64,000 nucleotides of DNA from Protea cynaroides. Lineage: Eukaryota > Streptophyta > Magnoliopsida > Proteales > Proteaceae. Of the stretch, positions 58,140 to 64,000 are shown piece after piece. The stretch is from the NCBI GenBank assembly GCA_028583415.1, contig CM053270.1, forward strand, positions 386,001 to 450,000, given 5' to 3'. The notes below the pieces were generated by a model. It saw nothing but the letters and a program-made list of their open reading frames with translations. It was not told the DNA's origin and made no database searches. The stretch's first letter is position 1, and each line of letters starts with the position of its first letter. A program made the translations under genes and the position numbers.

Positions 58140-60427
58140 TGTCACACCCCAATTCTGCACTAACCAGAATGGTGTGATGAACCGTCAATAAGCCAACGGT
58201 TCAACCAGGATCTCGAATAGGCTATCCCACATATGGTAAACCAAAACACATTCCACATTAATTAGAGGTAATAAAGTAAATAGCGGAAGTCTTACAGATA
58301 ACGAACTGAGGTCTAATCATGATAAATAATTAATATTCCATTTATTTCCAACTAACCAAAACATAACTTAATACATATTACAATATCCAAATACGAAGTC
58401 TAAACACTAAACGTATCCACAGTTGAAACGCTCTCTTAACGAACCATGTTCGTTCTCCACAGCTTGCTCATTCATAGCCTCCACCCGTTCATATGTTGGC
58501 GTGTCGACATAATCTTCAATTATAGTACCTACAACATCAGAAACTAAAAAGAATTGCACGCGCGAGGGTCAGCTCTCCAACTTGAGCTCAGTGAGAAAAC
58601 AAAACAATGCAACAAACATATGCATGCATTCAATTCATATCTTTGGTCTGGTTTAAAGTTTGCAATGCGCAATAGAAAGGTTCGGTGGTCAAAGGTTAAC
58701 GTTTATTGACCCCTCCTCTATATACAGGGTGTGGAAGTCTGCCCAAAGGTTAACGTTTATTGTCGTCCCCATCCATCCTACCATGAACATTGTAAAGGTT
58801 AACGTTTATTGCTGTACAGTGCCATACCAACACGTAAGCCCCTATTGGCGAGGGCATGCAAACTGGGCTCACAACTAACTAATCCTAATGCCAAATAATG
58901 TATCCAAGGCCTCACCCTAGCATCCCTCAGAACGCCCATAGAGATAGAGCTAAGGCCCCCGGTAGAGTCAGCGACTACAAGGACCGAGACCACCTCCCCT
59001 GATACTCTACGACGTAATTGTTCTGCTAAAGTAATGGCGATACGACGATGCTAATGCACAAGACTTGAGTTAGAGATAGAGCTAGAGTGTTGAGGCCCCG
59101 CCTATGACACTCCCCCTGATACTCGCTCGCATTAAGTATACCAACCACACACATACATCCACATGCCTATTCCTATCATCATCATCATCATCATGTTATA
59201 AACAATAAAATAAATATGCATGAAACAAATAATAGAAATATTGGATGACATGTTGTATGCACATTACAAGCATATTAGCATAGAATCAAGCATAGCATTG
59301 GACTCAAGAAATAAAAATAGTTTGTTATTAACCAATTAGTTTAGTTCTTATTTCCTCACCTTTGCTTGTTTGTAGATCCTCTTTCAAGCCTTAAGAATCA
59401 CTTTTATATCAATATTATATTACTAGAAGACCTAACAAAGTCGATAGAATTTAATTAGAATTTATACTAATTTTTACAATTTGCTGTTAACTAGGGGTAG
59501 CAGGGCGGGTAGGAGTTTTCTGCAACCCCCAGGTAGGGTCGATGCCTAGGGTCAGATGTTCCATCGACCCTAGGTGCTACCCCTCCTTTCCTGAACTTCC
59601 CGAATGCTGGGGGTCGATGCTAGGGTCAGAGGTTCCATCGACCCTAGGTGCGACCCCCTATGGTTTGAGTCGAAAATATCAAATTTCGTCCATTCATTCA
59701 TGTTTGGGGTCCTATGTCTTGCTTCTACAATCCATTCTACACATGTTCTATGGTTTAGAACTATTCTTTATTCACCTCCATGGTTTCCATTGAAACCTAA
59801 CCATGGATGGATGATTTAGGTTTCTCCTAAGTCATACCCTCTTCATAAACCATTCTAAGGTCTTAAATAAATCATGGAGAATGTATTCATACCTTAGGTT
59901 TGCTGAGATTCAGAGTTTCCTCTGAATTTCCTCCTCCTTGGTCTTCTTCTTCAATTCTCCTTCTCTTCTCCTTCTCTTCTTCTCTTCTCTTTCTCTCAAT
60001 CCAACTAAGGTTGTAAAAGGAGTGAAAGAGGCTTAGGGACGTCCTATTTATAGAGTAAAACCTCCCAAAATAAGTCTCATTGAGTTTAGGAAAGGTTCCA
60101 ATTGAAATTAGGAAAGTTTCCTAATTTTCGGTTCGTGCTGTTTTTCCCGATTACCGGGGGTCGATGGGGGGGTCGATGGGGGGTCGGACAATCCGAGACC
60201 CCCTGCGACCCCTAGTCACTGGTCGATGGTGGGGGTCGATGGGGGGGTCGGACCTGCCTGTTTAGGCATGCGACCCTACCCTCATTTTGACTATTTTTTG
60301 AGTAAAATTTCATATTGGGTCTTGGGTTTCTTCACACACTTGGTCCACTTGGCTCGACCATGATATGTAGACGGGTCATGACACGAAATGTAAGGTTAGA
60401 CCGGGTTCGTGGCATGCGGGTCTTACA
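58140..60427 (-). repeat. Solo LTR (type B-like)
   Basis: TGTCACACCCC to GGGTCTTACA, 2288 bp, no PBS or PPT on either side. Flanks GGTAA (58135-58139) and GGTAG (60428-60432) are a 5-bp target duplication with one change, and the leader reads through once the LTR is removed. GGGGGTCGA and CTAGGGTCGA motifs at 59530-59650 and 60155-60270. CTATTTATAG at about 60045 gives a minus-strand TATA. It holds a diverged LTR peptide (about 58430-58555). Confidence 0.9.
58691..58811. repeat. Three copies of an 18-bp motif in the solo LTR
   Basis: AAAGGTTAACGTTTATTG at 58691-58708, 58745-58762 and 58794-58811. Other LTRs carry a single related copy (CAATAAACGTTACCTTTGG near 9058 and 16275). Confidence 0.8.
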
Positions 60428-61155
60428 GGTAGGGTCGGTAATTGTCCAACCCTAGGTCCGACCCCTGGTTCTCTGTCAGATCACTAAGAGCCTAGGGTCG
60501 ACGGTAGGGTCTAACATAGGGTTGCATATTTTGGTCGAATTGTGCGACCCTACAATCCAGAATCAGGTTTTTAAACCCGATTTTGGATTCATTTCCCATT
60601 CTTTCTCCTTCCTTCCAACTCAACCCGGTTCCTTGAGTTGCTACAGTATCGACCCCTAGTGTTTGGTGATCATATCTTCCGTTTGTGACTTCCACTCCTT
60701 CTCTTCAGGTATGCTCTCTACCGTTTCACATTTTTAAAGCTTTCTAAACTAGGTTTTTGTCCATTTACATCGTTTTCTTCAAATTAAACTTTTTTTAATC
60801 GTAAAAATTTAATATTTATTGGGGGCTTTTGCTATTGGTCACCCAATGGACGAAAGCCCTAAAAAATATTCAAGTTTTATCGGTTGGTTATCGAGAAACT
60901 TGAAATTTTCCATTTTTGACCTAATTTTTGAGATTTTGGAATTTATTAAAATTTCTTCAAATTCTATCTTTCTCAATTAAATTTCCAACTGTATGAGCCT
61001 TGCAGGATGGTTTAGAACCTATGTAATTCCTCCTACCCAAGTATTTGGGTGAAAAGTAAGGCTTTTGACCAATTTATGCAGTTATAATGTCGAAATTTTT
61101 GGGTTTTTCACCATTACTGATCTATTATTTGTTTTTCTTTGTTTTGGAAGATAAT
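60428..61155 (+). promoter_or_regulatory. M2 leader and aORF upstream region, duplicated copy, part 2
   Basis: Continues the leader after the solo LTR: GGGTCG motifs to about 60550, inverted repeat 60561-60584, GAGTTGCTACAGT at 60635-60647, donor TTCAG/GTATGC at 60708/60709, acceptor-like GGAAG/ATAAT at 61150/61151 (AAG instead of CAG), ATG 61156. Confidence 0.6.
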
Positions 61156-62467
61156 ATGGCTCGTACCAAGGTTCCTAAGGCTCATGACCTAGTTTGTTTC
61201 CGCTCCAACGAGGCAGAGGCTCAGTATGCTCGTTATGAGCGTAAAAAAGTAAAGGGGGTTACTGTGTGGACTTGGCTAGTCTAGCCTTGTTCAACATGGA
61301 GGGGGCATTTAGTGACATGGACTGACTCCCTGTGATCACCTATGACGCTTGTACCCGTCCAGATTGGTGAGACAGTTCTATTGCAATCTCCAGGTAGTGG
61401 GGGATCCCAATGACACAGAGAGGGGTGGGGAGCTCAGGATCACGAGCTACGTCAAAGGGGTAAAGGTTTCATTTGACTGCCAGCAGTTGGCTGATCTTTT
61501 GGGCATATCAAATGATGGCCCTTTGGTGTACTGTGCTCCCAAGGAGCCCTAGTTCCTATCCTTGGAGATGCGTGCTGAGATTGACAATCAGCTTATTAGA
61601 GATGATCGCTGGGAGATGAAAGCGATCAACCTACGTCCAGAGCCTCGGGTGTACTGCAAGATCATCCAGCACAACCTGATACCCCAGAGTGGACACTATG
61701 AGAGGATCTCCCAGTTGACCCAGTATGTCCTCTACTGCATTTGCACTAGGCAGCCTGTCTGCCTACCTTACATTATCCTGAGGACGATAATCCATGCTAC
61801 GCTACCTGGTCAGTTAGGCAACCTGCCCTACAGACGTCTGATCACTACACTGCTCACACACATAGGCGTTGATTTAGTGGATGAGAGGATTCAGGAGAAG
61901 ATCTTCTCATTGGTTCTGGACTAAGAGGCCATCTGTAGGATGGGTATGCGGGATGCTCAGGTCAGTGATGATGAGAGGAACGCTCTGGTGCATCCTCGTA
62001 CTCGGATAGAGGTAGCAGACGCTAAGGCGGCAGTAGCAGCAGCAGTCGGAGCAGGGGTCCATGGGGGTGATGCTGAGGATGAGGATCGCATGTATATGGA
62101 TGTAGACGCTATACCTCCTCCATTACCTCCACATTCTACTGGAGCTGGTCCATCTCGGGCTCCTTCACACATGGTTGGTCCTTCACACCCACCATCCGAT
62201 GGTATGATGAGATTACTATGCGAGATCAGAGAGGCTCAGCGCGTGACGAACTTGAGAGTGAGAGAGCTTCTAGATGCTCAGCGCACGACAGATAGGAGAG
62301 TGGGTGATCTTCTAGATGCTCAGCGTGTGTCTGATCAGTGGATGGTCGAGTTGACAACTAGTCTCCAGACGACCCAGACTCAGGTAGCCTGGTTGACTAG
62401 AGTGTATGCTGAGGACTATGACAGAGATCGTTAGGCACCTCCTCCTCCATCACCTCCAGCTCCATGA
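61156..62467 (+). pseudogene. M2 antisense additional ORF, type B (full length, broken)
   Basis: MARTKVPKAHDLVCFRSNEAEAQ start. Frameshift at about 61255-61265, stops near 61324, 61550 (PKEP then TAG), 61922 and 62432. Otherwise colinear to PPAP at 62467. The globular domain (VKGVKVSFDCQQLADLLGI, HYERISQLTQYVLYCICTRQ) and the C-terminal repeats (RVRELLDAQRTTDRRVG, DLLDAQRVSDQW, QTTQTQVAWLTRVYAEDYD) are clear. The hairpin follows at 62498-62533. Confidence 0.86.
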
Positions 62468-62497
62468 TGTATATTTTCTTTTCTTTTTTCTTTTTCT

Positions 62498-62533
62498 ACA
62501 GAGTAACTGTCCGAGTTGTGGGCTGTACTCTGC
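62498..62533. other. Conserved hairpin after the aORF (M2)
   Basis: ACAGAGTA and TACTCTGC. The inner stem is GAGTA/TACTC where type A has GGGTA/TACCC, a paired change. Confidence 0.68.
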
Positions 62534-62724
62534 TTTGGATATGTATCAATGTGTTTTTTATTTGATGTAAATAAAACTTTTTTCTCCTTTTTATAATTTT
62601 CTTTCTTAATTTTTAAACAACACAGGTGCTTACAGTGTGTTCTTATTAAAGCTTTTAAATTTTATCCTAACTCAGTTCACAAACTTTTATAGAAATATAC
62701 TGGTTTAATAGACAGGACCTGAGA

Positions 62725-62736
62725 GCTCTGATACCA
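62725..62736 (-). other. M2 primer binding site
   Basis: Minus strand TGGTATCAGAGC, three bases from the 5' LTR. Confidence 0.92.
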
Positions 62737-62739
62737 AGT

Positions 62740-64000
62740 TTTCACACCCCAATTATGTACTATTCAGAATGGTGTGATGAACCTCTAATTAACCAATGGT
62801 TCAACCAGGATCTCGAATAAGTTGTGTCTGTTTGCTTAAACCATACACATCCACAACAATAATCAGAGTAAATACACAATAGCAGAAGTCTTTATACTAA
62901 TGAACTAAGAGTCTAACAAATTATAAAATAATAAATTATCCAATTATTCTCCATTTACTAAGACATAAAATAATTTAAAATATTCAATTACATTTCCAAA
63001 TAAAATCCAAAAGAATGAATCTAATCGAAGACGAATGAGTTGCACTCGCATGACGAATCATGCAACTCCACCATAACTTCAGCGTCCATCGCCGTCGCAT
63101 GTCCATACATAGGAGCATTCATATAGTCTTAAACCGTGGCACCTACATCATCAACTAAAAGTATTAGACGTCAAAAGGGTGAGCACACATCACGGCTCAG
63201 TGAGCAAACAAAACAATGCAATAAACATATGCATGCATACAATTCATATCTTTGGTCTGGTTCATAAGTTTGCAATGTGCTATAGAAATGATAGGTGGCC
63301 ACCGCACCTCTATACACGAATGTGTGAAACCGCCTAATGGATCAAACACCATTTCCACCCCCACATGCACCCACCATGGAATAGAGATAGAGCTAAAGTG
63401 CTTAGGACCGCACCGCATCACACTTCCCCTAATGCTCTACCCATACCAACATGCAAGCCCCTGTTAGCGAGGGCTTGCAAACTGGGCTTGCAACTAACCA
63501 ATCCTAATGGCAAACAGTGTATCCAAGGCCTCACCCCAGCATCCCTCAATACGTCCATAGAGATAGAGCTAAGGCCCCCCAGCAGAGTCAGATACTACAC
63601 GGTCCGAGACCACCTCCCCTGATTCCCTACGACGTAATAGTTCTGTTAAAGTGATGGTGATACGACGATGATAATGGATAAAACTTGAGTAGAGATAGAG
63701 CTAAAGTCTGGTGACCAGGCTGAACCACAGTGTCACGTCCTCCCCCTGATGCCCTACTCGCATCAAGTACACTAACCACACACAAACATTCACATGCCTA
63801 TTCCTAGCATCATCATCAACCTCATATTATAAATAAACAGAAATTAAATATGCATGAACAGTAATAACAGAAATAGTGGATGACATGTGATATGCACATT
63901 ACAATCATACAAACATAGAATCATTCATGGTATTGGACTCAGTAAACAAAAATAGTTTATTATTAGTCAATAGTTTAGGTCTTGTTCCCTCACCTTTGAT
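62740..64000 (-). repeat. M2 5' LTR, cut by the window end
   Basis: Matches 19331-20605 of the M2 3' LTR. The first bases read TTTCACACCCC, so the terminal TG is mutated to TT. ATAGAGATAGAGCTA repeats at about 63382-63700. LTR peptide segment at about 63005-63150, minus strand. Confidence 0.9.

Larger units (their letters stand above)
19331..64000 (-). mobile_element. M2: type B Tekay-type element, split by nested insertions
   Basis: The 3' LTR (19331-21581) and the start of the 5' LTR (62740 to window end) match closely, including AATTA-x-CCAA and the GTTTGCTTAAACCATACACATCC region. In between on the minus strand are PPT, pol, gag and part of the leader up to 26585, then nested insertions, then leader and aORF (61156-62467) and PBS (62725-62736). 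The outer end is beyond 64000. Left flank TATTT. Confidence 0.88.

Noticed and set aside
1..64000. Host protein-coding genes
   Set aside because: All long ORFs trace to gag-pol, the aORF or LTR sequence; apart from 17342-18374, the window is explained by LTR retrotransposons.

Overview
This window is a pile-up of plant LTR retrotransposons and shows no host gene. Every recognisable protein belongs to Ty3/Gypsy chromoviruses of Tekay (Del) type. They have a gag with a CCHC knuckle, then PR, RT, RNase H, integrase and a C-terminal chromodomain-like segment (I-x-Y-V-K-V ... E-E-I-T-W-E ... Y-P-x-L-F). LTRs are about 2.2-2.35 kb, the primer site matches initiator tRNA-Met, and target duplications are 5 bp. 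This fits a repeat-rich seed-plant genome, pericentromeric or heterochromatic; the species cannot be told. Most coding regions are decayed, with many stops that look like C-to-T transitions.

Layout. (1) M1, minus strand, 1-8885: pol, gag, a divergent extra ORF (aORF), PBS and 5' LTR; its other end lies left of the window. M1 sits inside the 5' LTR of (2) P1, plus strand, 8886-16886, which has lost gag and PR. P1 sits inside an older minus-strand LTR (L0, ending 17341). (3) 17342-18374 is unclassified AT-rich DNA, and 18375-19330 is the tail of another aORF. (4) M2, minus strand, runs from its 3' LTR at 19331 to its 5' LTR at 62740 and beyond the window, and hosts everything between. M5 was inserted into the M2 leader at the target ATGCG. 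The M5 LTRs (E1 and E2) are odd: each is an LTR fused to an inverted copy of its own terminal 1.5 kb. E1 in turn carries a three-LTR array (M3+M4, 29642-44494, target site CCACC). A later unequal exchange duplicated the block E + ATGCG + M2 leader/aORF, and one copy took a solo LTR at 58140-60427.

How the parts relate. Each fuller element has the order LTR - PBS - [aORF on the opposite strand] - gag - pol - PPT - LTR. The aORF looks like a real gene. It has its own upstream region, an intron of about 443 bp in the 5' UTR, a conserved 13-nt exon block, and a protein with a globular domain resembling the 'putative plant transposon protein' family plus a C-terminal coiled coil. Two aORF types exist, and each goes with its own short-motif cluster, both upstream of the aORF and in the LTRs: type A with ACCGGT(CG), type B with GGGTCGA. 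This could be a self-encoded, sequence-specific regulator or anti-silencing system.

Other unusual signals are a 63-nt cDNA copy of initiator tRNA-Met ending in CCA, an LTR boundary moved by a duplicated polypurine tract, a hairpin with a compensatory base change beside the PBS, and a conserved CxCxxC peptide encoded inside the LTRs.
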